Of a stretch of DNA of 64,000 bases, positions 17,881 through 25,641 are shown piece after piece (position 1 is the first letter of the stretch; the number at the start of each line of letters is the position of its first letter). The notes under the pieces are model-generated. The model saw nothing but the letters and a program-made list of their open reading frames with translations. It searched no databases and was not told where the DNA came from. The DNA comes from Marinibacterium anthonyi. GTDB taxonomy: Bacteria > Pseudomonadota > Alphaproteobacteria > Rhodobacterales > Rhodobacteraceae. The DNA lies in assembly GCA_003217735.2 (NCBI GenBank), contig CP031585.1, positions 310,001 to 374,000 on the forward strand. Direction: 5' to 3'. Position numbers and translations under genes: made by a program.

Positions 17881-18375
17881 TTATCGCACGATCAGCCGGG
17901 TCTCGGGGCGCAGCCGTTCCGTGACCCAGCGCAGGTGGTCGCGGCGCAGCGCCACGCAGCCTTCGGTCGGATAGCCCGGGCGGCGGCGCTGATGCAGGAA
18001 GATCGCCGATCCGCGTCCCGGTTCCGCATCTGGCCAGTTCCAATCGGTCACCAGCACGATATCGTACAGCGGATCGGCCCGGCGCATCCGTTCGTGGCTG
18101 AATGGCCAGGGCGCGCGGACCAGGTGATTGTAGTGCGGATCCTTCACGTCGTCGGACCACAGGTCGCCGGGCCGGATCGGCATTGCCCAGGGAACGGGCG
18201 CGCGCAGCCGGTCGGGCCTGTACAGGACCGCCACGATCGCATGTGTGCCTATGGGCGTGCCGCCGTCGCCTTCCCGCTTGTCCCCGGTGATCCCGCCGCG
18301 CCCGATCAAACAGGGAAAGCGGCGGCCCAGGAACCGCAGCCCCATGGGCGTCAGGACCAGGTCGAAGGGGCTCAC
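17881..18375 (-). CDS. L,D-transpeptidase (YkuD-type catalytic domain)
   Basis: 164 residues. The catalytic motif is visible: His128 in IFLHQR and Cys140 in GYPTEGCVALRRDHL, in the spacing expected for YkuD-type L,D-transpeptidases of the COG3786 group. These make or modify peptidoglycan cross-links or attach proteins in the periplasm. No Sec signal peptide is evident; the N-terminus (MSPFDLVLTPMGLRFLGRRF) is basic-hydrophobic. The start is GTG at 18375, overlapping the ribA stop by 4 bp (GTGA), so the two are coupled. Confidence 0.82.
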   Translation of the reverse strand: MSPFDLVLTPMGLRFLGRRFPCLIGRGGITGDKREGDGGTPIGTHAIVAVLYRPDRLRAPVPWAMPIRPGDLWSDDVKDPHYNHLVRAPWPFSHERMRRADPLYDIVLVTDWNWPDAEPGRGSAIFLHQRRRPGYPTEGCVALRRDHLRWVTERLRPETRLIVR

Positions 18376-19442
18376 AACAGATGCCCCGACTTCGCCGCCT
18401 TCGTGGCCAGGTAGGCGCGGTTGTAGTCGGTTTCGCCGACCTTCAGCGGCACCCGTTCCGTCACCGTGATCCCGGTCTTTTCCATCATCGCGATCTTGCC
18501 GGGATTGTTGGTCAACAGCCTGACGGCGGAAAACCCCAGCTCCTTCAGGATATCGGCGCCCAGGCGGAAATCGCGTTCGTCATCCTCGAATCCCAGCCGG
18601 TGATTGGCCTCGACGGTGTCGAACCCCTGGTCCTGCAGCGAATAGGCCCGCATCTTGTTGGCCAGCCCGATGCCGCGTCCTTCCTGGTTCAGGTACAGCA
18701 GAACGCCCGCGCCTTCCTCGCCCATCATGCGCAGCGCGCCGCGCAGCTGAGGCCCGCAATCGCATTTCAGCGATCCCATGACATCGCCGGTGAAACAGGC
18801 CGAATGCAGCCGCGCCAGAACGGGTTTGTCCCGGTCGGGGCGGCCGATTTCGATGGCGTAATGTTCCTCGCCCCCGTCTTCGGGGCGAAAGACGTGCAGG
18901 CGGCCGGCGTCGGACACCTGGATCGGCAGGCGCGCGTTGACCACGTCGTGCAGGGGCGACCGGATCGCCAGCTGGTCGCGCGCCTGCGCCACGTCGATCA
19001 GGGTCAGGCCGTTGGCGGCGGCGGTGGCGGCGCCATCTTCCAGCGGCACGACAAGGCAGGCGGGCAGCAGGCGGGCCGATTTCGCCAGCACCAGCGCGGC
19101 GCGGTGCAGGTCGGCCGGACTGCCGCGTTCGGTGGCCAGCGGTCCCTTCATCGGCACGCGCAGGTCGTCGGCGGGATCGGCGATGGCCTGCACCCAGTCC
19201 AGCCCGGCATCGCCCGGCAGAAGGACCCGGGCCAGGTCCCCGTCATAGGCGCGCGCCTTCAGCGTTTCGGCCCGCCGCCCGGTGATGGCGACGACGGCAG
19301 GGCCCAGAAGGCGCATTTCGGTGAGGCGTTCAGAGGTGAGCGTTTCGGTGGGAACGGCAAGCACGGCGCGCCCGGTTTCGCGCAGCACGACGGGCACGCC
19401 CATGCGCAGATCGGCCCGGGCGCGGGCCAGTCGTTCGGTCAT
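18372..19442 (-). CDS. ribA: GTP cyclohydrolase II
   Basis: 356 residues from the ATG at 19442; a TTG 39 bases upstream is an alternative, and neither has a strong ribosome binding site. The C-terminal half is a complete GTP cyclohydrolase II: zinc cysteines 216, 227 and 229 in RLHSACFTGD..GSLKCDCGPQL, the NQEGRGIGL motif, and a C-terminal TNNPGK segment. It opens the guanine ring of GTP in the first committed step of riboflavin synthesis. The N-terminal 150 residues occupy the place of a RibB domain in RibBA fusions but lack the acidic DHBP-synthase motif, so they are probably not a second enzyme. ribH is 32 kb away under an FMN riboswitch. Confidence 0.93.
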   Translation of the reverse strand: MTERLARARADLRMGVPVVLRETGRAVLAVPTETLTSERLTEMRLLGPAVVAITGRRAETLKARAYDGDLARVLLPGDAGLDWVQAIADPADDLRVPMKGPLATERGSPADLHRAALVLAKSARLLPACLVVPLEDGAATAAANGLTLIDVAQARDQLAIRSPLHDVVNARLPIQVSDAGRLHVFRPEDGGEEHYAIEIGRPDRDKPVLARLHSACFTGDVMGSLKCDCGPQLRGALRMMGEEGAGVLLYLNQEGRGIGLANKMRAYSLQDQGFDTVEANHRLGFEDDERDFRLGADILKELGFSAVRLLTNNPGKIAMMEKTGITVTERVPLKVGETDYNRAYLATKAAKSGHLL

Positions 19443-19622
19443 CGAAAGAGACAGGGTCAAGGGTCGGTCCGATCGCGACAAGTCTATCCGGCTGCGCTAC
19501 GCCATTTCGTGTCGGAAGTGAAACAAAACCCACGCTACGCACACGTCGACGTGATGGCGTTGCAGGAAATCTTGTTGAAGCGGCAAGCCTTTCCATCTTT
19601 TGACGAAACAGGAGTATTCATT

Positions 19623-20309
19623 ATGGCCCAACTCAAGAAAATTCTTCTTGTCGATGATGATGACGATCTGCGCGATGCGCTGAGTGAACAACTTGTCATG
19701 ACCGAAGATTTCGATGTCTTCGAAGCCAATGACGGTCACAGCGCCATGGAGCGCGCGAAAGAGGCGCTTTACGATCTGATCATCCTCGACGTGGGCCTGC
19801 CGGACATGGACGGGCGCGAATTGTGCCGGCTGATGCGCAAGCAGGGCGTCAAGGCGCCGATCCTGATGCTGACCGGCCATGACAGCGATGCCGACACGAT
19901 CCTGGGCCTGGACGCCGGCGCCAACGATTACGTGATCAAGCCGTTCAAGTTCCCGGTCCTGCTGGCCCGGATCCGCGCGCAGCTGCGCCAGCACGAACAA
20001 TCCGAAGACGCCGTCTTTCAGCTTGGGCCCTATACGTTCAAGCCGTCGATGAAGCTGTTGGTGACCGAAGACGACCGCAAGATCCGGCTGACCGAGAAAG
20101 AGACCAACATCCTCAAGTATCTCTACCGATCGACCGACGGCGTGGTCGCGCGCGATGTGCTCTTGCACGAGGTCTGGGGCTACAATGCCGGGGTCACGAC
20201 ACATACATTGGAGACGCACATCTATCGTCTGCGCCAGAAGATCGAACCCGATCCGTCGAACGCCCGGCTGCTGGTGACGGAAAGCGGCGGATACCGGCTA
20301 GTCGCGTAA
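19623..20309 (+). CDS. OmpR/PhoB-family response regulator
   Basis: 228 residues from the ATG at 19623, nine bases after AGGAG. The receiver domain has an acidic pocket in LLVDDDDDLRD, phospho-acceptor Asp56 in IILDVGLPD, the T in MLTGHD, and Lys in YVIKPFKFPVLLARI. The C-terminal winged helix (about residues 130-228) has RKIRLTEKETNILKYLYRS and the recognition helix region THTLETHIYRLRQKIE. No histidine kinase gene is adjacent, so the partner is unknown; orphan regulators of this type are common in Rhodobacterales. A strong terminator ends the unit. Confidence 0.92.
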   Translation: MAQLKKILLVDDDDDLRDALSEQLVMTEDFDVFEANDGHSAMERAKEALYDLIILDVGLPDMDGRELCRLMRKQGVKAPILMLTGHDSDADTILGLDAGANDYVIKPFKFPVLLARIRAQLRQHEQSEDAVFQLGPYTFKPSMKLLVTEDDRKIRLTEKETNILKYLYRSTDGVVARDVLLHEVWGYNAGVTTHTLETHIYRLRQKIEPDPSNARLLVTESGGYRLVA

Positions 20310-20410
20310 AATGCGACGTAAAGATTAAGGATTTGGTAGCGAACTTGGTGTAAATTCTAACTATCCCGCGCATGTCCGGGTTATGACATGCACCTCCCTG
20401 TTGGACCTGG

Positions 20411-20438
20411 CCGGGCGCTTGCGCCCGGTCTTTTTTTG
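20411..20438 (+). terminator. Rho-independent terminator of the response regulator gene
   Basis: CCGGGCGC pairs with GCGCCCGG (20411-20428) and is followed by TCTTTTTTTG, the longest T-run in this stretch. It lies about 100 bp after the stop. Confidence 0.9.
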
Positions 20439-20544
20439 TGCCGAACCGAGGGGGAAGGGGATCCCGCGCGGGTCGGATCGACGGCGATCTTGGATTGGGC
20501 GGCGACCTGCGGTAGGGCAGGGGGCGTCTTTCCGGAGAGATCCC

Positions 20545-21333
20545 ATGTCCTTCACCATCGCCACCTGGAACATCAACTCGGTCCGCCTTCGGGCGGGCAT
20601 CGTCGAGCAGCTCATGCGGGAGGAACTGCCCGATGTGCTGTGCCTTCAGGAATGCAAGTCGCCGGTCGACAAGATCCCGGTCGAGGGGTTTCGCGCGCTT
20701 GGGTATCACCACATGGTGGCGCGGGGGCAGAAGGGGTACAACGGGGTTGCGATCCTGTCGAAACTGCCGATCGAGGACGTGGGCGACAAGGATTTCGCGG
20801 GGCTGGGCCATGCGCGGCACGTGGCGGCCAAGCTGGAAAACGGGGTGACCGTTCATAATTTCTATGTTCCGGCCGGCGGCGACAAGCCGGACCGGGAGGT
20901 GAACGAGAAATTCGGACAGAAGCTGGATTACCTGACGGAGATGCGGGACTGGTTCCGGGCGGAGGCGCCCCAGAAGGCGATCCTGGTGGGGGATCTGAAC
21001 ATCGCGCCCAGGGAAGATGACGTGTGGAACCACAAGCAGCTGCTGAAAGTGGTCAGTCATACGCCGGTCGAGGTCGCGCAGCTGGCAGAGACGCAGGCGG
21101 CGGGGAAATGGGTGGATATCACCCGGCAGGACCTGCCGGAGGGGAACCTGTATTCCTGGTGGTCCTACCGGTCGCCGGACTGGGACGGGGCGGACAAGGG
21201 GCGGCGGCTGGATCATGTCTGGGCGACGCCGGACATTTCCAATGCCGGCCATTCCAGCCGGATCCTGCGGACCGCGCGGGGGTGGGACCAGCCTTCGGAT
21301 CATGCGCCGGTGTTTGCGAGCTTTGATTTGTGA
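20545..21333 (+). CDS. xthA: Exodeoxyribonuclease III / AP endonuclease
   Basis: 262 residues. It belongs to the exonuclease-endonuclease-phosphatase family and acts in base-excision repair by cutting at abasic sites. Key motifs are TWNINSVR, the metal-binding LQECK (Glu36), GDLNIAP, the WWSYR and RLDHVW blocks, and the catalytic SDHAPV near the end. The ATG at 20545 follows GGAGAGA. Length is standard. The stop is followed after seven bases by a perfect 18-bp palindrome belonging to an approximately 80-bp repeat. Confidence 0.95.
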   Translation: MSFTIATWNINSVRLRAGIVEQLMREELPDVLCLQECKSPVDKIPVEGFRALGYHHMVARGQKGYNGVAILSKLPIEDVGDKDFAGLGHARHVAAKLENGVTVHNFYVPAGGDKPDREVNEKFGQKLDYLTEMRDWFRAEAPQKAILVGDLNIAPREDDVWNHKQLLKVVSHTPVEVAQLAETQAAGKWVDITRQDLPEGNLYSWWSYRSPDWDGADKGRRLDHVWATPDISNAGHSSRILRTARGWDQPSDHAPVFASFDL

Positions 21334-21339
21334 GATGAG

Positions 21340-21420
21340 ATGTCCCACGCGTGGGACAATCGGCCGGGTGAAGGATTTCAATGGGTTACAGAGGCGGTTT
21401 TACCATTCGTTAGGAACTTG
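21340..21420 (+). repeat. Copy 1 of an approximately 80-bp intergenic repeat with an 18-bp palindrome and CtrA-like site
   Basis: It starts with the perfect palindrome TGTCCCACGCGTGGGACA (21341-21358) and continues through AATGGGTTACAGAGGCGG to TTTACCATTCGTTAG (21399-21413). The last part resembles the CtrA consensus TTAA-N7-TTAA. A second copy with only scattered differences lies at 56357-56437. Both directly follow a stop codon and precede an unrelated gene. Confidence 0.85.
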
Positions 21421-21513
21421 CGGGGGCCGGGCAGCGGGGCGGAACGCCCGCCCGCCCACCCCGTTCCGCCCCGCTGCCCGTGGCATCGAAGGGCGCGCCA
21501 TGGAGATCGGGAC

Positions 21514-21981
21514 ATGAAGATCAGGGACGCGGTGGACGGCGATGTGCCGGAGCTGCTGGCGCTGTACCGGTATTTGACACCGGAGGATCCGCCCTGTGAC
21601 GCGCGGCACGCGCAAGAGGTGCTGAAGCGGATCGCGGCGTTTCCCGGCAGCGCCGTTCTGGTGGCCGAAACCGATGACGGCGCGGCGCCCGCGCTGGTCG
21701 GCAGCGTCACGATGATCGTCATTCCAAACCTGTCGCGGGGCGGGGCGCCCTATGCGCTGATCGAAAACGTGGTCACCCATGGCGACCGTCGCGGGCAGGG
21801 CATCGGCAAGGCGATGCTGGCCGACGCCGCCGAAAGGGCCTGGGCGGCGGGGTGCTACAAGGTCATGCTGATGACCGGATCACGGCGCGCATCCACCCTG
21901 GGATTCTATCGCGCGGCCGGATTCGAGCAGAGCAAGACCGGATTCCAGATGCGCAGACGCCCCGCGCGGGCCGAAGCGTGA
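21514..21981 (+). CDS. GNAT-family N-acetyltransferase
   Basis: 155 residues from the ATG at 21514. The acetyl-CoA-binding motif A is clear in VVTHGDRRGQGIGKAML, followed by motif B-like GCYKVMLMTGSRRASTLGFYRAAGF. The N-terminus MKIRDAVDGDVPELLALYRYL is the usual first strand and helix. The acceptor substrate cannot be deduced. The gene is preceded by the repeat at 21340-21420 and about 90 bp of GC-rich leader. GGAGATCGG upstream can serve as the ribosome binding site. Confidence 0.85.
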   Translation: MKIRDAVDGDVPELLALYRYLTPEDPPCDARHAQEVLKRIAAFPGSAVLVAETDDGAAPALVGSVTMIVIPNLSRGGAPYALIENVVTHGDRRGQGIGKAMLADAAERAWAAGCYKVMLMTGSRRASTLGFYRAAGFEQSKTGFQMRRRPARAEA

Positions 21982-22138
21982 GGGTGCGCCAGGTCCCGCG
22001 ATCATGCGTCGCAGGACAAGCCTCACGCAGATGTTATCGCAATGTTATCCATGATTTACGGGCCCGTGATCCCCTTGTTATCGGCGCGTGACCGCCCGGG
22101 ACCTGCGGAAGAGCGCCGATTTTCGCTGCAAATTATTG

Positions 22139-22148
22139 GAAGTACTTC
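22139..22148. promoter_or_regulatory. Short palindrome upstream of the small lipoprotein gene
   Basis: GAAGTACTTC is a perfect 10-bp palindrome in an AT-rich stretch (22126-22190) that stands out from the GC-rich background and probably contains the promoter of the gene at 22212. No regulator can be named. Confidence 0.25.
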
Positions 22149-22211
22149 GAAACTTTTTGTTTTTGTCCTAGTTTGGTTGTTGTGTTGGTAACCACTAGGG
22201 GGACACGTCCT

Positions 22212-22397
22212 ATGAAACTCATCATCACTTCCGCTGCGGCGCTGACGCTGCTTGGCCTTGCCGCTTGTTCCAAGCCCGAGCCCGAGCCGGTCTATCTGCA
22301 GCCGACCTATGACAGCAAGGTCGGTACGCCGAGCTGCCCGGCCGGCTATCAGCTTTCGACGCTGGAATCCGGCGCCGTGGTCTGCGCACCGCTCTGA
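22212..22397 (+). CDS. Small lipoprotein, unknown function
   Basis: 61 residues. The signal region (MKLIITSAAALTLLGLAAC) ends in the lipobox LGLAAC, with modification expected at Cys19. The mature part is about 43 residues: a KPEPEPVYLQP linker, then YDSKVGTPSCPAGYQLSTLESGAVVCAPL with two cysteines that could form a disulfide. It is an envelope lipoprotein of unknown function; similar small lipoproteins are common in this family. It is monocistronic, between an AT-rich promoter region and a strong terminator. Confidence 0.75.
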   Translation: MKLIITSAAALTLLGLAACSKPEPEPVYLQPTYDSKVGTPSCPAGYQLSTLESGAVVCAPL

Positions 22398-22424
22398 TCG
22401 CTGGACCAGGTCCAACGACATGAC

Positions 22425-22460
22425 TGTCCTGGCCGGATCCGTCCGGCCGGGACAACCCCT
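22425..22460 (+). terminator. Rho-independent terminator of the small lipoprotein gene
   Basis: A 12-bp stem (TGTCCTGGCCGG with 22443-22454, one G-U pair) and a six-base loop are followed by ACCCCTTTT. It lies between the lipoprotein gene and the convergent RpiR-type regulator. Confidence 0.8.
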
Positions 22461-22501
22461 TTTGACGCCTGAAACAGCCCGAAACGCGGTGGAAGAAAGC
22501 G

Positions 22502-23368
22502 TCAGAAGATCTTCATGCGCCGCGCCAGCCGCTTCCAGTCGCGCATCCGTCCATCCAGATTGAGCCCGGGCCGCGTCGAGGCCGAATGCACCAGCAGGCT
22601 GGCCGCCGCGTTGAGCCCCAGGATCGATTCCAGGAACAGCCCGGTCTTTGACGGCGTGTTGATCACCGCATCCGTCACGTCATGGGCCCAGTGGCAATAT
22701 TCATCCGTCACCACGACAACGTTGCGCCCCTGTTCGCGGGCGAGTCGCGCCAGCGGTTCGCATTCGGCGGCATAGGGGATGACATCGATGATCAAAAGGC
22801 AGGATCCGCCCGGCGCGGGCGGGTCTATCCATTCCGACAGCATACTGTCATGGCCCGACAGGAACCGCACGCGGGGGCGGGCCAGGGCCAGCCGGCGGGC
22901 GGTGTCTTCGGCCAGGCCGCGCACGGTCTGGAAACCGGTGACGTGGACTTCCTCGGATTCGCGCAGGTAGCGTTCGGCGGCCCGGAAGGCGGGGGTGCCG
23001 ATCTTGGCGTAAACCGTTCGCACCGCAAGCAATTCCGCGTTCAGCTGTTCCTGCCAGTCGGCCGGCGCGCCGGTGGTCGCATCGGCGGGCGCCTGGCCGG
23101 AGACGGAATAGCGGTGGCGCAGCATCGCGCGCAGTTCCTTCATGCCCGCGCAGCCGAAGCGGCGCAGCATCCGCCCGACGGTAATTTCGGCCACGCCGGC
23201 CTTTTGCGCGATGGATTTCCCCGTCTCGAAGGACATCGCGTCGAGGTTCAGCAGGACATATTGTGCAACTTTCGCCTCTTGTCTGGGCAGTTCGGGCAGC
23301 CCGTCCTTCATTTTGTCTATCAGTTCATCAACCGGAGCATCGGCGTAGGAGGCGAAGCCGTTCGACAT
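22502..23368 (-). CDS. MurR/RpiR-family transcriptional regulator
   Basis: 288 residues from the ATG at 23368; an in-frame ATG 12 bases earlier is equally possible. The N-terminal HTH_6 domain (about residues 20-90) includes KSIAQKAGVAEITVGRMLRRFGC as the helix-turn-helix. The C-terminal SIS domain (about 125-260) carries VTGFQTVRGLAED and LLIIDVIPYAAE, the sugar-phosphate-type ligand pocket. It is divergent from the polyamine-type ABC operon at 23480 and probably regulates it in response to an intracellular metabolite of the imported compound. Confidence 0.9.
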   Translation of the reverse strand: MSNGFASYADAPVDELIDKMKDGLPELPRQEAKVAQYVLLNLDAMSFETGKSIAQKAGVAEITVGRMLRRFGCAGMKELRAMLRHRYSVSGQAPADATTGAPADWQEQLNAELLAVRTVYAKIGTPAFRAAERYLRESEEVHVTGFQTVRGLAEDTARRLALARPRVRFLSGHDSMLSEWIDPPAPGGSCLLIIDVIPYAAECEPLARLAREQGRNVVVVTDEYCHWAHDVTDAVINTPSKTGLFLESILGLNAAASLLVHSASTRPGLNLDGRMRDWKRLARRMKIF

Positions 23369-23380
23369 GGTGTTTTCCAT

Positions 23381-23414
23381 ATGACAGAAAAATATCATTT
23401 GACGAAAATGACAG
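23381..23414. promoter_or_regulatory. Direct repeat in the RpiR/ABC-operon divergent promoter
   Basis: ATGACAG occurs at 23381-23387 and again at 23408-23414, with starts 27 bp apart in an AT-rich 110-bp divergent region that also contains AAATATCATTT. This is a candidate operator for the RpiR regulator; the assignment rests only on position and repetition. Confidence 0.35.
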
Positions 23415-23479
23415 TATCCAATCATTTCCCCGACTCAAGGAAAAACCGCACCACAACCAGACCGGGAGACAGTCACGCC

Positions 23480-24532
23480 ATGAATCGGAACATGAAACGG
23501 ATCCACCTTTCCTTGACCACGGCTTTGGCCCTTGTCCCGCTGGGCCTTGCGCCGCTGGCGGCGGCCGCGCAGGAGCAGCTTTCGATCTACAACTGGGGCG
23601 ATTACATCAACCCCGAGGTGCTTGAGAAATTCACCGAAGAGACCGGGATCGAGGTGACGCTGGACACCTACGGATCGAACGAGGAAATGCTGGCCAAGAT
23701 CCAGGCCGGGGCGACGGGCTATGACATCGTGTTTCCGTCGGTGCACATGCACGACATCATGTTCCAGCTGGGCCTGCTGGCGAAGACCGACATCGGCGCC
23801 AAGCCCGGGTTCGAAAACATCGACCCGCAATTCGTGCGCGCCAGGACCGATCCGAACGCGGAATACTGCCTGCCCTATGCCTTTGGCAACGTGGGCATCG
23901 TCTACAACAAGGCGCTGGCCGGCGACATCAAGGGCTGGGCGGATTTCTTTGCGCTGGGGGCCGAGGGCAAGAAGATCACCCTGCTGGACGACCTGCGCGA
24001 AACCATCGGCATCGGCCTGATCATGGACGGCAAGTCGGTCAATTCGACCGACCCGGCCGAGGTCGAGGCGGCGGCGGATTACATCATCGCCCACCTGGAT
24101 GGGGTGACGGCGTTCACCTACGATTCCGTGCCGCAGGTGATTTCCGGCGACGTGGCGGCGGCGCATTGGTACGTGGGGGCGAACCTGTTCGTGTCCGAGA
24201 ACCCCGACACGATCGGCTACATCATCCCCGAGGAAGGGGCGACGATGTACCAGGAGGACATCTGTGTGCTGGCGTCGGCGCCGCACATGGACAACGCCGT
24301 CGCGTTCATGGAATTCTACATGAAGCCCGAGATCGCGGCGCTGAACGTGGCGCAGCAGATGAACGGCACGCCCAACGTTCCGGCGCAGGACCTGATCCCC
24401 GAGGAGATCGCGACCAACCCGACGATCTACCCGGACCAGGCGGTCATGGACAAGCTGCAGATCTTTGAGGACCTGGGCCGCGACCTGCAGCTGTACAATT
24501 CGCAATGGACGCGGATCAAGACCGCGCAGTGA
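23480..24532 (+). CDS. Periplasmic binding protein, spermidine/putrescine ABC transporter type (PotD/PotF-like)
   Basis: 350 residues. A Sec signal peptide (to about residue 33, AAAAQ) leads into LSIYNWGDYINPEVLEKFTEETGIEV, the signature opening of PotD/PotF proteins. TYGSNEEMLAKIQAG, YDIVFPS and the LPYAFGNVGIVYN hinge strand follow, as in the family. The ligand may be a polyamine or another cationic or amino compound; binding residues cannot be judged reliably by eye. GGGAGA lies upstream of the ATG at 23480. It is the first gene of a rightward operon and is followed by a 9-bp stem hairpin. Confidence 0.9.
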   Translation: MNRNMKRIHLSLTTALALVPLGLAPLAAAAQEQLSIYNWGDYINPEVLEKFTEETGIEVTLDTYGSNEEMLAKIQAGATGYDIVFPSVHMHDIMFQLGLLAKTDIGAKPGFENIDPQFVRARTDPNAEYCLPYAFGNVGIVYNKALAGDIKGWADFFALGAEGKKITLLDDLRETIGIGLIMDGKSVNSTDPAEVEAAADYIIAHLDGVTAFTYDSVPQVISGDVAAAHWYVGANLFVSENPDTIGYIIPEEGATMYQEDICVLASAPHMDNAVAFMEFYMKPEIAALNVAQQMNGTPNVPAQDLIPEEIATNPTIYPDQAVMDKLQIFEDLGRDLQLYNSQWTRIKTAQ

Positions 24533-24538
24533 GGGATG

Positions 24539-24562
24539 CGGGCGGGGTTTCGGCCCCGCCCG
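24539..24562 (+). terminator. Hairpin between binding-protein and ATPase genes (attenuator or message stabiliser)
   Basis: CGGGCGGGG pairs perfectly over 9 bp with CCCCGCCCG across TTTCGG, seven bases after the binding-protein stop. Only GTTTGG follows, so it is a weak terminator. Such hairpins often keep the binding protein in excess over the membrane subunits. Confidence 0.6.
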
Positions 24563-24579
24563 GTTTGGGATTGGACGAC

Positions 24580-25641
24580 ATGGCCGCACATCTGGAAATC
24601 GTGGGCGCCCGCAAGGGGTTCCGCACGCCCGAGGGGGGCGTGATGACGGCGCTGGACGGGATATCGCTGAAGCTGGCGTCGGCCGAGTTTCTGACGCTGC
24701 TGGGGCCGTCGGGCTGTGGCAAGACGACGTTGCTGCGCACGATCAGCGGGTTCGAGACGCTGGATGAGGGCGACGTGCTGATCGACGGGGTGGCGGTGAC
24801 GCAGATGCCGGCGCATCGCCGTCCGGTGAACACGGTGTTCCAGCGGTATGCGCTGTTCAACCACATGAGCGTCGCGCGCAACGTTGGCTACGCGCTGGAG
24901 ATCGCGGGACGGGACAAGCGTGAGACCCGCGCGCGGGTCGGCGAGATGCTGGAACTGGTGGGGCTGAGCGGGCTGGGCAAGCGGTCGGTCGGGCAATTGT
25001 CGGGCGGGCAGCAGCAGCGGGTCGCGCTGGCGCGGGCGCTGGCGGGCAAGCCGAAGCTGTTGCTGCTGGACGAACCGCTGTCGGCGCTGGACAAGAACCT
25101 GCGCCAGAAGATGCAGCAGGAGCTGAAGGCGATCCAGAAGGAGCTGGGGATCGGGTTCGTCTTCGTGACCCACGACCAGGAAGAGGCGCTGACCATGTCG
25201 GACCGGATCGCGGTCCTGGCGCATGGGCGGATCCAGCAGATCGATGCGCCCTCGGTGATCTACCAGCGGCCGGCGAACCTGTTCACGGCGGATTTCCTGG
25301 GGGACAGCAACCTGTTGCGGGTGACCCTGGATGGCGCTCACGGGCGGCTGGCGGATGGGCAGGTGTTCCCGGCGGACCGGGGGGCGGGGCAGGCGACGCT
25401 GATGCTGCGGCCCGAGGCGTTGGGGTTCGAGGAACCGCAGGGGCCGAAGCTGTGGTTCACGGGGCGGATCGGCGAGGTGTATTATTCCGGCAAGGATCAC
25501 CAGATCGCGTTGGAAACCGAAAGCTTTGGCACCATCCGCGCGCTGATCCGGGCGGGCGGGCAGGCGCCGCGGGTCGGGGCCGAATTGACGCTGCATGCGC
25601 CGGCGACGGGGCTGCACCTGATCGACGAGGTCGCGCCATGA
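24580..25641 (+). CDS. ABC transporter ATPase, PotA type
   Basis: 353 residues. It has Walker A GPSGCGKTT (about residues 45-53), the Q-loop in FQRYALFNHM, signature LSGGQQQRVALARAL, Walker B LLLLDEPLSALD and H-loop VTHDQ. The C-terminal TOBE regulatory domain (from about 260) is characteristic of the polyamine/opine/Fe family. It powers import with the two permeases that follow. The stop overlaps the first permease start (ATGA). Confidence 0.93.
   Translation: MAAHLEIVGARKGFRTPEGGVMTALDGISLKLASAEFLTLLGPSGCGKTTLLRTISGFETLDEGDVLIDGVAVTQMPAHRRPVNTVFQRYALFNHMSVARNVGYALEIAGRDKRETRARVGEMLELVGLSGLGKRSVGQLSGGQQQRVALARALAGKPKLLLLDEPLSALDKNLRQKMQQELKAIQKELGIGFVFVTHDQEEALTMSDRIAVLAHGRIQQIDAPSVIYQRPANLFTADFLGDSNLLRVTLDGAHGRLADGQVFPADRGAGQATLMLRPEALGFEEPQGPKLWFTGRIGEVYYSGKDHQIALETESFGTIRALIRAGGQAPRVGAELTLHAPATGLHLIDEVAP

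Noticed and set aside
21341-21358. parS-type centromere site
   Set aside because: The palindrome is 18 bp with the core CCCACGCGTGGG, whereas parS is a 16-bp TGTTTCACGTGAAACA-type sequence. No parA/parB is near, and both copies sit inside a longer repeat.
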